From Trema orientale (lineage: Eukaryota > Streptophyta > Magnoliopsida > Rosales > Cannabaceae), in contig JXTC01000093.1 in the NCBI GenBank assembly GCA_002914845.1, positions 775,823 to 839,822 on the forward strand: a stretch of 64,000 nt of DNA. The letters are read 5' to 3'. The notes beneath the pieces are model-generated. The model was not told where the DNA came from, did no database searches, and was given only the letters and a program-made list of their open reading frames with translations. Below are positions 13,138 through 24,521 of this stretch, piece after piece. Numbering within the stretch: position 1 is the first letter of the stretch; every line of letters starts with the position of its first letter. The position numbers were made by a program, and so were the translations under genes.

Positions 13138-13676
13138 ATGGGTTAAATATAGTAATGATCTCTGAATTCTACTTATTGTATGATTTTGTCCTCCAAATTT
13201 TTAACTTACAAAGTAATGACCTTTGAATTGTCTAATTTTTATAGCAATTACCCATTTGTCACAAATTATTAGTTTTTTAATAGAAAATAATCATGGATAA
13301 AACGTATTATTGGGTATTGTTTAATTCTATGAGTCAGAATCTCATTTTTAGCCATAATTATTAAATTATGCGCTTTGTACAAGACTAATTTTTGTTAAAA
13401 ATTAAATATTTTGTTAAAAAAATGTCATTACTGCAATAATTATATAACCCTTGGCAATTTTTAGTGTAAATTAAAAATTAAAAATCTTATTCTTGATCAC
13501 AGTTTTCAAACTGTGTACTTTTTAATGACTTATTTCTGTTAAATATTTAATAATTTGTGAAAAAAAATTATTTTTGCAACACTTACATAATTCATAGACC
13601 ACTATCATGTATGTTCAAAATTCAGAAGCAAAATGATACTACAGGTATAGTTTAAAGACTATTAATATCATTAACC
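13138..13676. mobile_element. Foldback MITE-like element
   Basis: The left arm (ATGGGTTAAATATAGTAATG, then CTGAATTCTA) pairs with the right arm ending in ATTAATATCATTAACC. Arm similarity is moderate, so the copy is old. No coding capacity. Confidence 0.5.
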
Positions 13677-14204
13677 ATTTTTTCTATGGTTTTATTGAGT
13701 TATACGTATAAAAAAGATGAGAATTACAGATATACGGTATCTACTTTTTCCTACGATATAAGACATAAATAATTACAAAAATACGATGAGAGACTCGGTG
13801 GCAGTTCTGTAATTAAAGTCACCTTTGTTAATGTGTTTATGTAATTAAAAGTACAAAAAGTAGCCAATTAAATTTAGTGGCTGTTGTGCTTGGGGTTGGG
13901 GTTGTGGTTGTCGTTTCATTCCTTTTTAGTATGGGTTCGAACCCAGACAAGTACTACATTATTATTTTTGCCCTCATTGAATAGTGCTCCCCTCTCTCTC
14001 TTCTTTTATTATTTTTTCTAATTTTTATTTTGTTTTATTTCATCTTTTTTAATTATTTCTCTTTAGATTTTTTTTTAAAGAGTAAGCAAACTATTTTTTT
14101 TTTTTGCTCTTCGTTTTTTTTTTCTTTTCCCTCTCTTAGAGACAAAAAGAACTACTATTGGGTTTTTTTTTTTTCCTCCACTTAGTCGTAAACAAATCTA
14201 CTTA
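13677..14204. other. Intergenic DNA, T-rich
   Basis: Pyrimidine-rich tracts dominate (13980-14180). The sequence GGTTCGAACCC at about 13934 resembles a tRNA T-arm, but no tRNA surrounds it. Confidence 0.5.
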
Positions 14205-15300
14205 CTCATTACCATGGTTACTAATTACAAAATTGATAAGTAATTTCATTTTTTCCCCAAAAAAGCACAAAAATAAATATTGATTACTAGTTATTCTAGT
14301 TACAATTTACCAGTCTTGTTATCACTTACTCCTAACAAATTTGGTTGTTAGAATCTATGGTTACAAAGTTATCAGTGTTATGACTGGTAACCGGTCGGTT
14401 ATAAGTAACTACCATTATACGTAATCAAACTACTATGGTTGCTAATCTTAGTTAACATAGCTAAAAGTAACCAATTTAGTATCCGGTTTCCAAAAAGGTG
14501 GCAAGTTACCAGTAATCAATCTTTAATTCTCTTTTTTATTTGTTTTTTTCTTATGTATTTTTTTTTTTAAATCTTTCTTTCTTTTCACTTCTGCTAACTA
14601 ATTTGGAATTAGTTATTGGTAATTGGTAATAAGAATAGTTATTAGTTACCAGTTACCAGATTGGTTACTAGTAACCAGTCAATAATCAATTTGGTTTCTA
14701 GTTATTGGTTCCCATAGTTGCCAAGTAATCATATTTGTAACTGGTTACTAGTTTTTCTAGTTACTGATAGCCAGTAACCAATATAGTTACTAATAACCAA
14801 TTTGATTTCTGATTTCTCTAGTTTTTGGTCACCAATACTAATTTAGTTATCGATTTTTCTAGTTACTGGTTAATTACCAGCAATCAGTAACTAGCTAGTA
14901 GCAATCAGTAACTAGCTAGTAACCAATATAATTACTAGTTATTGGTTCCTATGGTTGCGGATCAGTCAGACTGGTAACTGGTAACTAGTTTTCTAGTTAC
15001 GAATTACTGGTTACCTGGTTACTAGTTTCTCTAGTTACTGATTACTGGTTACTTGGTTACTAATTTCTTTAGTTATTGATTACAAATTATCAATTTAGTT
15101 TATGGTTTCTTTGGTTTTTAGTTACTGCTACCATGTTTTTTTGCTTAGTGGTTACTAGTCACATGAATTTGGTTACTGGTTATCGGTTACCTGCTATGCC
15201 GACTAATTTACTAGTTTTTCTCGTTACCAATTACACCAATCTGATTAATAGTTTATATGGTTACTAATTACTAATTTAGTTATGGCTGGTTACTATATTG
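14205..15300. repeat. Degenerate GTTACTGGTTACTAGT repeat field
   Basis: For about 1.1 kb the sequence is made of degenerate words such as GGTTACTAGT, AGTTACTGGTTAC, CCAGTAACC and TTTCTCTAGTTACT, in both orientations and with irregular spacing of roughly 10-30 bp. No single unit length is stable. A short related patch occurs at 36380-36450. The origin could be slippage-driven expansion or the subterminal region of a decayed DNA transposon. Confidence 0.7.
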
Positions 15301-16097
15301 AGTAACCAATCACATTGAATTATTTTTATAGTCATTAATTCCTAAATTAAATTGTGTAATTTTCAAATTTGATCTTATTTACAAACTTAAATAAAAAAAT
15401 TTAATACTAAAACAAATACATCTCATCACAACCATCAATAAATATGCTTATTGTAAACCCCAAAATTATTGAAACAAAAAAATACATATGTCAAGATAAG
15501 GAGTAGGGAAATATATCAAAAAGGATCCAATGTATTCTAGTGAATTCAAAAATATGTACTCAACAGCCAAAAGTCACGATATATATTTAGAGTGTTGGGT
15601 CCACTTATAACATAGTGAAAAAAACTTCAAAAAGAACCTAATGCTTTAAAAAAAGGAAAGAGAGGAGTTGTATTGTATAAATTCCATTTCTCACCATAAA
15701 CAAAGCACTTACAACAAATTTGCAGTATGTTTATATATTCTCAATTTGTTTTGGAGCTATATATTCTCTCATTCCCAGCTTAAAAACAAACTTCAAAGTA
15801 ATCACTGTAATGAGGAAAAAAAATACTATTTAGAAAAGAAAGAAAAAAAAATATACTCAACAAAGCATTCTTCTAGGTACTAACTATTTGGACTCTAATC
15901 ATGTCTATAATGAAAAATATTAAAATCACTTGTTAATTAAATTATTAATAGAGAAAAAAAAAATAGATTTTTGACTTGGATCCACAACAAAAATCTGTAA
16001 AATTATATTGTTTTTTGTTTGTTTTTGTTTTTTTTTTTAAAAACAAAACGACCGTTCATTATTAGCAAAAATAAATAAATTTTTTGATTTTGTTCAG
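15301..16097. other. Intergenic DNA, nothing recognised
   Basis: AT-rich, with several A-rich tracts. The short open frames have no recognisable product. Confidence 0.5.
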
Positions 16098-16475
16098 TAT
16101 CTGACTTTGGTTTGTGACTCGAAGACAGACGACGACTTGGCACTTGGCAGAGTTGCAGATAAAATTCGAGTTTGCGCAAAATCAAGCATCAAATTATCAG
16201 ACCGAAACGTCGTCGTATCGGTCCAAAACTAGCTCCATGTCATCGATTTCGACCTTCTCCGTATCGTCTCCGGCGAAGAATACATCACTCCTGTACGCTA
16301 CTCTCTCTTTCTCTCTAATTAATACCTCTTTCTCTTTGAGAATTTGACCTAAATCAAGAAATTAGAGCGTGTGTGTTTCTGTCTCTGATTGATTTGGCGG
16401 ACACTATTGGCCTTGTACCATATGTTGAGTAGCAAGCTCACCAAATTGTTTTCGACGAACCCCGGGTTAATCTAA
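16098..16475 (+). pseudogene. Partial duplicate of UFL1 exons 1-2
   Basis: Bases 16098-16295 match UFL1 exon 1 and its 5' UTR (same sequence around GTTTGTGAyyCGAAGA, CAATTCGAGTTTGCGCA and ATACATCACTCCTGT). Bases 16346-16475 match the start of UFL1 exon 2 (GATTGATTTGGCGGACACT and AGCAAGCTCACCAAAT). The intervening short intron is kept, so the copy arose by DNA duplication, not by retrotransposition. The start codon is lost, there are indels and an in-frame stop (GAGTAGC where UFL1 reads GAGAAGC), and similarity ends inside exon 2. It is a dead fragment about 5.3 kb upstream of the intact gene. Confidence 0.85.
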
Positions 16476-16799
16476 ATTATGCGTTATTTATAGTCAATTA
16501 AATGCATACAACGTTTTAGGTTTAAGTTAAGTTTTTGCCTATAATTTGTGATGATTAATTATATTCATGAATTCCGATGGATTTCTTATGAGATTAATTT
16601 TCATGTTCATATTTTTAAATTTCACTTCGTGTTCGACTTCGATGTTTATCATAAAATTCAATAATTCTGAGAATGGTCCTACTACTCCCTTGTCTCTTTT
16701 TATGAGGAGTTACCATCTACAACGTAGGGTTGGCCACTTTAAAACAATTATTTATCTTTCAAAAATTTAAACCGAGGGCGAGGGTAACAATGAGGACGA

Positions 16800-18629
16800 C
16801 GACGATCTTGATTCTAACCATAAAGAATTCATTACACCAAATGGTATGACTTCTTTAGTTGGCTCGCTTTGTCTACCTGACAATGAAACAAACACCGTAT
16901 TATTGTGCAATCCGATACTCAAGGAATTCAAGCTTCTTGATCAAAACAGTACGAGTTCAAGCTTTGGACCTGACTTCAAAACTCACTTGGTGGGATTCGG
17001 CTACGATTCAATTGCCAACGTCTACGAAGTCGTCAGAGTTGTGCGTTTGAGTGGTGGAACAACTACTAATACTAAGAGTCCTTTTGGTGCTGAGCTACAT
17101 ACTTTAGGTACTAATTATTGGAGAGATCAAGACCATGCCTATAGGAATTGTTACTCTTGTTTCTACGAACAATGGCTTGTACTATAAAGGAGTCTACTAT
17201 TGGGTAGTCGCTAGTGAATCGTTCTGGGAAGAGATGAGTTCATTTGATATGCACAATGAAGTATTTCAAAGCGTATCAATGCCAGAGAATCATGAGGAAG
17301 AAACTCATCAATTATATGGACATAATTACACAGGTATTAATGTATTATGTAAAAAGAGCCCGAAAGCCCAAAACTCGATGGGTTAACCCGAAAAAAACCT
17401 GATTCGAACTCGGCCTGAACCCAACATACCCGATTATCCTTAAGGCTGAGCTTGGGCCTAATACTTATCACATGAATCCGGCCTGAAACCCGGCCCGAGG
17501 CCCGAACTTGAAACTCAAACCTAAAACCCGATTTAAAAAGCCCGAAACTCAAAAAATATAATAATTTTTTTTTAAAAAAAACCTGAATTTAATACCCAAA
17601 GTTTTAAAAATATTATATATTCCAAGTGAAAATGTGACTTACTACTTATAAATAGTCGAAAAAATATTTTAATTATTTGATGTTAAAATCTTTCAATAAT
17701 AGTTAATTTTTTTAAATAATGCAAGACTTGATATCCGATTTAGAATACCTTATAGAAGAAGATGATTCTGATTCCAATATTCAAGGTGATAAAGATGGAG
17801 AGGATGAAGTTTTCGAAGTTTAGTTGTTTCATTTTGTCATTTATTTTTCAAAAATATTTTATCAGCTTTTCTTGTTTATATTTCGAAGAAATATTCCCCA
17901 AGTTGTTGGTTATTAAATTTGTGAGTTGAATAATTTTGAATGAGTTTTTCTAAATTAAAGTATAAGTATTGTTTTCTAATTGTGCTAAAAAAAATTCTTT
18001 CACTATTTTCTTATTCCAATGTATATATATATATGTATACTAATTTGGGTTCCAAAAGTCCGAAGGTTAAACTCGACCTGAACATAAAGCTCGAAACTTT
18101 TAGGACTGGACTTTGGGCATGACTTTTACTAATTTAAACCCGGTCCGGCTTAGTGTGAAACTTTCTTAGAGCCCAAAAGTCCAAGCCCGAGCCTGTCCAA
18201 ACCCGAAAATTTGGGTTTGGGCTGGACTTGGACGGCCCGATTTACACGCCTAATTATATACAATTAGAGGATAACTCGATGGAATGGATGTGTTGCTTTG
18301 CTCAAGTACATGCGAGGGGCGTTACCATGGGATTTTACAGTTCCCAAACTGATCGAAATGTGGGTGATGGATCGGTCTTCTAGTTCTGATTCAGACATCT
18401 ACACATGGTTTCCCCGGGAGAAGTCTTATACCCGATGGTGTTTTGGAATAGTGATGAGCTATTTGTGAAGTCAGGTAGAGCAGCCGTCTTTGATTTTTAC
18501 AACCTACATACCAAAAAGATTAGGTGTGTGAGCATTCACAATCCAGAAATCGTCTCAAGGAACGTTCCTTCCTTTCTTTATGTCAAGAGTTTAGTTTCAA
18601 TCAATGCCATCTATAGTGGGCTTAATTAA
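16800..18629 (+). pseudogene. Broken F-box-associated-domain gene
   Basis: Pieces of an F-box protein of the plant FBA (CPR1-like) type lie in order. At 16846-17130 the translation shows TVLLCNPILKEFKLL and LVGFGYDSIANVYEVVRV, typical of the start of the FBA beta-propeller. At 17135-17325 comes KGVYYWV and a DMHNEVF segment. At 18270-18400 comes IEMWVMDRSSSSDSDIYTW. At 18405-18629 comes YPMVFWNSDELF and a closing YVKSLVSI. No F-box motif is visible upstream. A hAT-like element splits the gene at about 17331-18256, and at least two frame changes occur (near 17130 and 18400). It is non-functional as it stands. Confidence 0.82.
17331..18256. mobile_element. Non-autonomous hAT-like element inside the F-box pseudogene
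   Basis: Both ends are rich in GCCCGA/CGGGC words, in inverted arrangement: the left reads GTAAAAAGAGCCCGAAAGCCC and the right reads GGCCCGATTTACACGCC. The latter is the well-known TAGGNGTGTAAATCGGGC-type end of plant hAT elements. The flanks TAATTACA and TAATTATA may be a decayed 8-bp target duplication. A short acidic frame at 17720-17824 could be a relic transposase tail. Exact ends are uncertain by about 15 bp. Confidence 0.65.
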
Positions 18630-18939
18630 TTTGTATGTTGTTAGATTCTTTAACTTTTTTCAGGTTTGCTCCTTCGATATATAAGAACTATTGCTTTAGA
18701 TTTGAATAAACATTTCTTTGATAGTACGATATATTTCATTTGAGTGAACAACCGGTGCTATTCTATTTAGCGACTTCAGAGCGAAAACCATATGTTTCAC
18801 TTTTTATAACCTTGGAAAGATCGACATTTAGACCTGCTATTTAGAATAATAGAATCTTGGTCTCTTTAAAATCTTCATTGGAGTTTTATAAATTTCCTCA
18901 AATCATAATTGGTCCACTATAGTTTTAAAATCTTCATTG

Positions 18940-19545
18940 TTGTTCTCTTAGACTTGTTTTCGTCGATGAATAAGGTTCGCATTACTGATGAAGTAAAATT
19001 CGATGTACCTACTGTCAAATTCCTGCTCATTCGTATATGAATCAATTACCAAGTTAAAAGGCAATTATATCGAGTTTAATCTGCATTCTTTTCATCATAA
19101 GCTAGAACAGATTCCATGTCTCTGCTGATCATCCCATTTTTTTTTCCGTATGCATCCATCACATGCACCTTTGTATGTGTAGATATGATATATCAGGCGA
19201 AACAATGCTCTCATTAAGATGTTTAAACAGAGCATTATTAGCATGCTTCACATTTCAAGCTTGAACAAAAGCTCTGACGGGAATGTTGTACGTCACAAAC
19301 GTTTGGTTAACACCAATCCCCTTAGTGGGGTGGAGATGGGCCGTTATAAGGGCATGGTAAACAGAAGTATCAGGGCGGCAGCCGCTAACACCAATTGTCT
19401 TTGGTTCATGGATTTTCCAAACGATGGAAGTTGAACTCTTGAAACACATTTCGCTATTCCAATTTCCGCATATCTCCCAACAAGCGGAATCATAAGAAAA
19501 TGAGGATCAAAGCATGAAATATGCTTTCTAATACACTAGATACTC
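18940..19545 (-). pseudogene. PPR protein remnant (EMB2453/At4g39620-like)
   Basis: Read on the minus strand, the sequence gives SGCRPDTSVYHALITAHLH, then FVTYNIPVRAFVQA, a stop, then NALFKHLNESIVSPDI, then MDAYGKKNGMI, DMESVL and IKLDIIAF. These follow one another in the order of consecutive pentatricopeptide repeats of the chloroplast PPR protein At4g39620 as I remember it. Stops and frame changes interrupt it several times, and neither end of the gene is present. It is a decayed fragment antisense to its neighbours. The parent assignment rests on memory of the family. Confidence 0.72.
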
Positions 19546-20306
19546 TATATCTCTTTCCACCTTTTTTTCCTTCATAATTCTCTTTGCATAATTCTCTTTG
19601 GTTCTCTTTGCCCTCTGTTAAACGCATTAAAACCAGATTCTATACTTAAACAGAGAAAGAAAATTTCAAACAAAGGAAGATATACAGACTTTTAGGCAAC
19701 GATATATTATTCCACATCCTCTCACAATGAGCTGAATTAAAACATGAGATTTAACGCGTATGGTATCTGTTTCCCATAAAATTAAACCACTCTAATTACC
19801 AAAAAAATGAGCTCAGCCACTAGCACATTATATTAGTTCAAAAATTCCTCGTTTTCCAGAACCCCACAAGCTAAATTAGATGCATACACAACCGGTAATT
19901 GTTGAATTTTGCAACTTACAAAGTTACAATAAGTCGTATCTTCAAAATATGTTTGTTTTTTTGTATGCTTCCTTACTTGTAAATTTGGTTTTAAAATTCA
20001 CATAAATACACATATACGTTGTAAGGAAGGAAATTAACGAATCTTAAATATTTCCTTACTTTTCTTTTATACTTAAGGTTCTTGGAAACCAAACTGTGAA
20101 GTAAATGTGTTAAAGAGTATCCTGGACTTTGAGTAAGTCCAAATGTCACAGTTTTGTCTTTATGGTCCATTTGCAAAATAATCTCTTTGGAAGAGTACTT
20201 TTGGAGAAAACTTACATTTTAGTACGCTGTAAAATAATCTTTTGAAGTTATGACTCGACATTGCTTGCCAATTTTTTTCGTTTATCATTTTAAGAATAAT
20301 GCTATA
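19546..20306. other. Intergenic DNA, nothing recognised
   Basis: AT-rich, no gene, RNA or repeat that I can name. Confidence 0.5.
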
Positions 20307-20468
20307 AGGCACCAGTGGTACCCAGCACCACAGTGATGTGTCAGTCTGTCACTGGCTAATCATAATTATAATTTAAGTGGGACCCATGTGGGATCCAGTT
20401 TATTAATTAAATCATCCAGTGACAAACAGACATGTCACTGTGGTGCTGGACACTACTGGTGCCCCATA
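20307..20468. mobile_element. MITE-like element (family A)
   Basis: The left arm AGGCACCAGTGGTACCCAGC, followed by ACCACAGTGA and TGTCACTGG, pairs with the right arm ending GTGCTGGACACTACTGGTGCC. The arms are about 60 bp long and well conserved, so this copy is younger than its relative at 4212-4371. Confidence 0.75.
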
Positions 20469-20499
20469 GCAATGCTCTCATTTTAAAGTTGGATGACAC

Positions 20500-20692
20500 T
20501 ATATATCTCAAAATTTATACCAAAGTTTTAATATCAATACATGTGGTATTCGAGTTGTCACTATTTAATTGGTATATTATAACTTACTACAAATAAATTA
20601 ATCATTTTAATCAATTGAATGATGCCAACTCACATGACACATATATTAGTATTAAAAATTTGGTACAAATTTTGAAATACCTAATATCATTC
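20500..20692. mobile_element. MITE-like element (family B, copy 2)
   Basis: The arms carry AAATTTRTACCAAA and CAATACATGTG/ATGACACATATATTAG blocks and a GTTGTCACTATTTAATTGG segment, as in the copy at 1086-1262. No coding capacity. Confidence 0.55.
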
Positions 20693-21420
20693 TTTAAAGT
20701 TTCTTGTTGTTCAAAATAAATGACCTTGAACTTTGTTATCTTTTACCTGGAAAACGACATGTAGCACGGAATGCAAAGTTTGCCATCGTTTAGGACTAAT
20801 CTTATTTAGTGTTATTGAAGCAAAACCAGTAGTTTATTTTTAGTTTTTGATTTTTAGAATGTTTTAGCTTGGTAGCTATATTATTTTATTTTATGTTTTG
20901 TGAAAAAAATTACTTTTAAAATCAATTGGAATATAATTTATAAATTAGGGGCAAAAGGGTAAGTATCCCAATTATTAGTTTATTCAAAAGACCACAAAAA
21001 CCACAACAAGCCTTACAAGTTATAAACAACATACTATAGATTATGAAACAATTTGTCGAGTGTGTGAGAAGGAGGGTCCGAATAGTTAAGTCAATTTAAA
21101 TGTATTAATTTCCTAATAAAAAGTCTTTTTTTTTTTTTTTTTTTTGAAATGAAACAATTTGTCAAGTCCTATTCAAAATATTCGGATTACTCGACTAAAA
21201 GCATTGCCAATCATAAACCAGGTGTCGTGTTTCAACATCTCTATGTGAACGACAGGTATTTTTCAAAGCAGCACAATGTCGTAAGAACCATTCCTATTCT
21301 ATTCTCTCGTCTTTCTCGAACAAGAATAAGCATATTAAGTCCCTCGTCTCATTCGCTGGCTCAGTTTTGAGTTGTGGTTTTTTGGTGAAAAGTTTTTGAG
21401 TTTTGGTTTGTGATCCGAAG
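20693..21420 (+). promoter_or_regulatory. 5' flank of UFL1
   Basis: Presumed promoter and 5' UTR of UFL1. The last 30 bp before the ATG are shared with the duplicated fragment at 16098. A short direct duplication (GAAACAATTTGTC at 21041 and 21150) is visible. No core promoter motif can be assigned with confidence. Confidence 0.35.
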
Positions 21421-21600
21421 ATGGACGACGAATTGGCCGAATTGCAGAGACAATTCGAGTTTGCGCAGCAAGCAAAGTCAAGCATCAGATTATCGGAACG
21501 AAACGTCGTCGAATTGGTCCAAAAGCTCCACCAGCTCCACATCATCGACTTCGACCTTCTCCACACCGTCTCCGGCAAAGAATACATCACTCCTGTGCGC

Positions 21601-21638
<38 letters not shown>

Positions 21639-24490
21639 CTATCTCTTTCTCTCTCTAAGTCTTTAATGGAGAACACCCAATACTCGAATAATCTCAATAA
21701 TTGAGTTTTGATTGTGACTTGTGTGTGTGTGATAATTATAACAACAATAGGAGCAACTGAGGCATGAGATTTTGACCGAAATCAAGAAACTAGGGCGTGT
21801 TTCGTTGATTGATTTGGCGGACACTGTTGGGGTTGATTTGTACTATGTTGAGAAGCAAGCTCACCAAATCGTTTCGGATGAGCCTGGGTTGATGTTAATT
21901 CAAGGGGAAGTGATATCACAGTCTTATTGGGATAATGTTGCTGACGAAGTTAATGATAGGCTTCAAGAATGTAGCCAAATCGCTTTGGCCGAGCTCGCGG
22001 CGCAGTTGCAAGTGGGTTCTGAGTTGATTGCATCCATGCTGGAGCCACGGCTTGGGACTTTGGTAATTTGTTTGTTCATGTGTTTTTAGCGAAATGGGGT
22101 TTTGGTAAATTGATTAGTTTTGTACTCTAAGTGGTTATTGAGTGAGTAATGGAAGAGGGTTGTGGTGGTATGGTTGTGTTTGTTTTGTGTTTAGGTGAAA
22201 GGAAGGCTTGAAGGTGGGCAATTGTATACCCCTGCTTATGTTGCTCGTGTTAGTGCCATGGTTCGCGGTGCTTCAAGAGGTATCACTGTTCCGACAAATT
22301 TGACGGTGCTGTGGAGTTCTTTGCAGCAACTTCTGCAAGAAATGGATGGAACGAATGGTGTAGTTGTTGATAGTTCATTTTTCCAGTCTATATTTAATGG
22401 ACTTCTGAAGGAGGGCGAGATTCTTGGATCACTACGAGCTGGAGTTCATTGGACACCCAATGTATGTAGCATTATCTTGGTTTTGCCTGTTTATTGGTGT
22501 ATTTATGTTCAAGGCAGATTAAGGGTTATATTCATCGAGGAGAAACTTGTGAAGTAATAAAAAAAAAGAAAAAACTTGTAATGGCCTCAGCATTATTTGA
22601 TTTTATATTTTCTAGATATATTTCCTTGCATTCATTTATTATAGGAATTTTAGTTCAAATATAATAATAGTATTTGTTTCAAATTGTTGCAATTTGAATT
22701 CAGCTTGAGGGAAATACACTGTAAAATTTAGTGCGAAGATTATAATTTCTGGAAAAGTTATGCATGTTTAAGAAGAAATCCTTATAGTCTCCTCAGTTAC
22801 AAGAAATTTTGTAGCAATAGTATTGATTTTGTTGTGATGAAACTTCTGGATTTGGCATATTTTGATCTTATATGACCGTTGGCATTTGTGTTTTGATGTC
22901 ATGTGTAATTTTGTTACAGGTCTTTGCCGCTGCTCAAAAGGAATCCGTTGATTCTTTTTTCTCGCAGGTACAGAGCCCTATTCTCCTGGCTTTTTCTAAC
23001 TGTCTAGTTACTTGTAGTGTTAATCTGATATCTGCAATACATGCTTGATCTGTTGATCAGATAGTTTAACCTTACGTTGGGATTTCTGTTTGGTTTATTT
23101 TTTGCAACTTCTATAAGTCAGAGGCAGGATGAACAGTTATATTGTTCTTTGACTGATATCCATTTCTAGACTTTGTGCATCTTCAATGCTTGGCTATTGC
23201 ATATTTTGTTAGTTCTTACCACATTTCTAATTGTTGAACTATTGTTAAATCAAAGACCTAATACATCTTATTTTCTTTTACGATGGATTTCTCTTATATC
23301 TTGTTTTCTTAATGGGAAAAATTATTCTAAAATGGTGCTGACTTCTCTCTTTCTCTCTCTCCGCCAAACATTTGTTTCCTTATATGCCACAGAATTCTTT
23401 CATCAGCTACGAGGTTCTTCAAAATCTTGGCATTCCCCAGCCTATTCAGTATCTGAAGGTATCTGATTGCTGTAATATGGATGCACGTTTTCTGGATAAG
23501 CTAAGGACATTATTGAATTTCAATAAAGAATAATTATGTACTTGAGGATTCTTCTTAAGATTTTTATCTATTAAAATCCTTTGGCTTTGCACCCCAATTT
23601 AGTCCAGGTATCCTGAAGGTACAGCTTTGGTTGATGTGTTTGTTCATCCCTCATTGATTGAAATGCTGGATTCTGCTACTCAGGATGCTCTTGAACGTAG
23701 TAGTTGGTGAGGGAAAGTCTCTACTAAAAGTTTACCTAGTATCCTGTTCAAATAGCTTAATCTTTCAAAAAACTTCTAAAAAGTTGTGCTATTTGAGCAG
23801 ATTCCTTAGTCACTGATGTGAAATGTTAATCAATTTCCAGTAATCAAAAGCGAAATTATTTGCTTTACATTTTGGCTGGAAGCAAAACACTTGTGTAGGA
23901 AATGTTAGTAGTTCAGATTGCTTCTCTTTTTCATATTGGATGGTTTGATGCAGGATTGATGCTCTTTCAGTGTTACCTGCATCCTTTGGGTCTCAAGACG
24001 CATCTAAACTTCTGTCCCTTTGTCCTTCCGTTCAGTTGGCACTAAAGGTAAGATTCCAGCACTGAGTTCATTAATGTTAGTTTCACAGTAAACCTGTTGA
24101 TTCCTATAACCTTTCTGTGGATATTTCCTTGCAGTCTAATAAAGCAGTTATCTTTGGAGAGTCATATCTGTTTAGTGATGGCTTTCTCAAGGTAGGCCTT
24201 CTTAAATTCATGGTCTATCAGCTTTGTTTGCAGTCCACCTGTTGCTTCACAGTCGCTGTGTTTTTGGCATAGATGTTGATGTGAATTTTTGTGATCTTTT
24301 GATATGAGTGTATATTTTGTTTTGAATTGTTACCAGAAATAACTGCTTGCTGGTTCAAACAATTGATTAAATTAGATTGATTTACCTGATTATGTCACCT
24401 GGTGCTGCAAATATAAAATAGGAAATGAGAAGTTTGACTCTTGGGTTTTTTTCTGTGTGGTTTCGATGTCACTTGAATTTGTGTGTATAA

Positions 24491-24521
<31 letters not shown>

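Noticed and set aside
13930-13950. tRNA-like T-arm GGTTCGAACCC
   Set aside because: No acceptor stem, D-arm or anticodon arm fits upstream, so it is not a tRNA gene.
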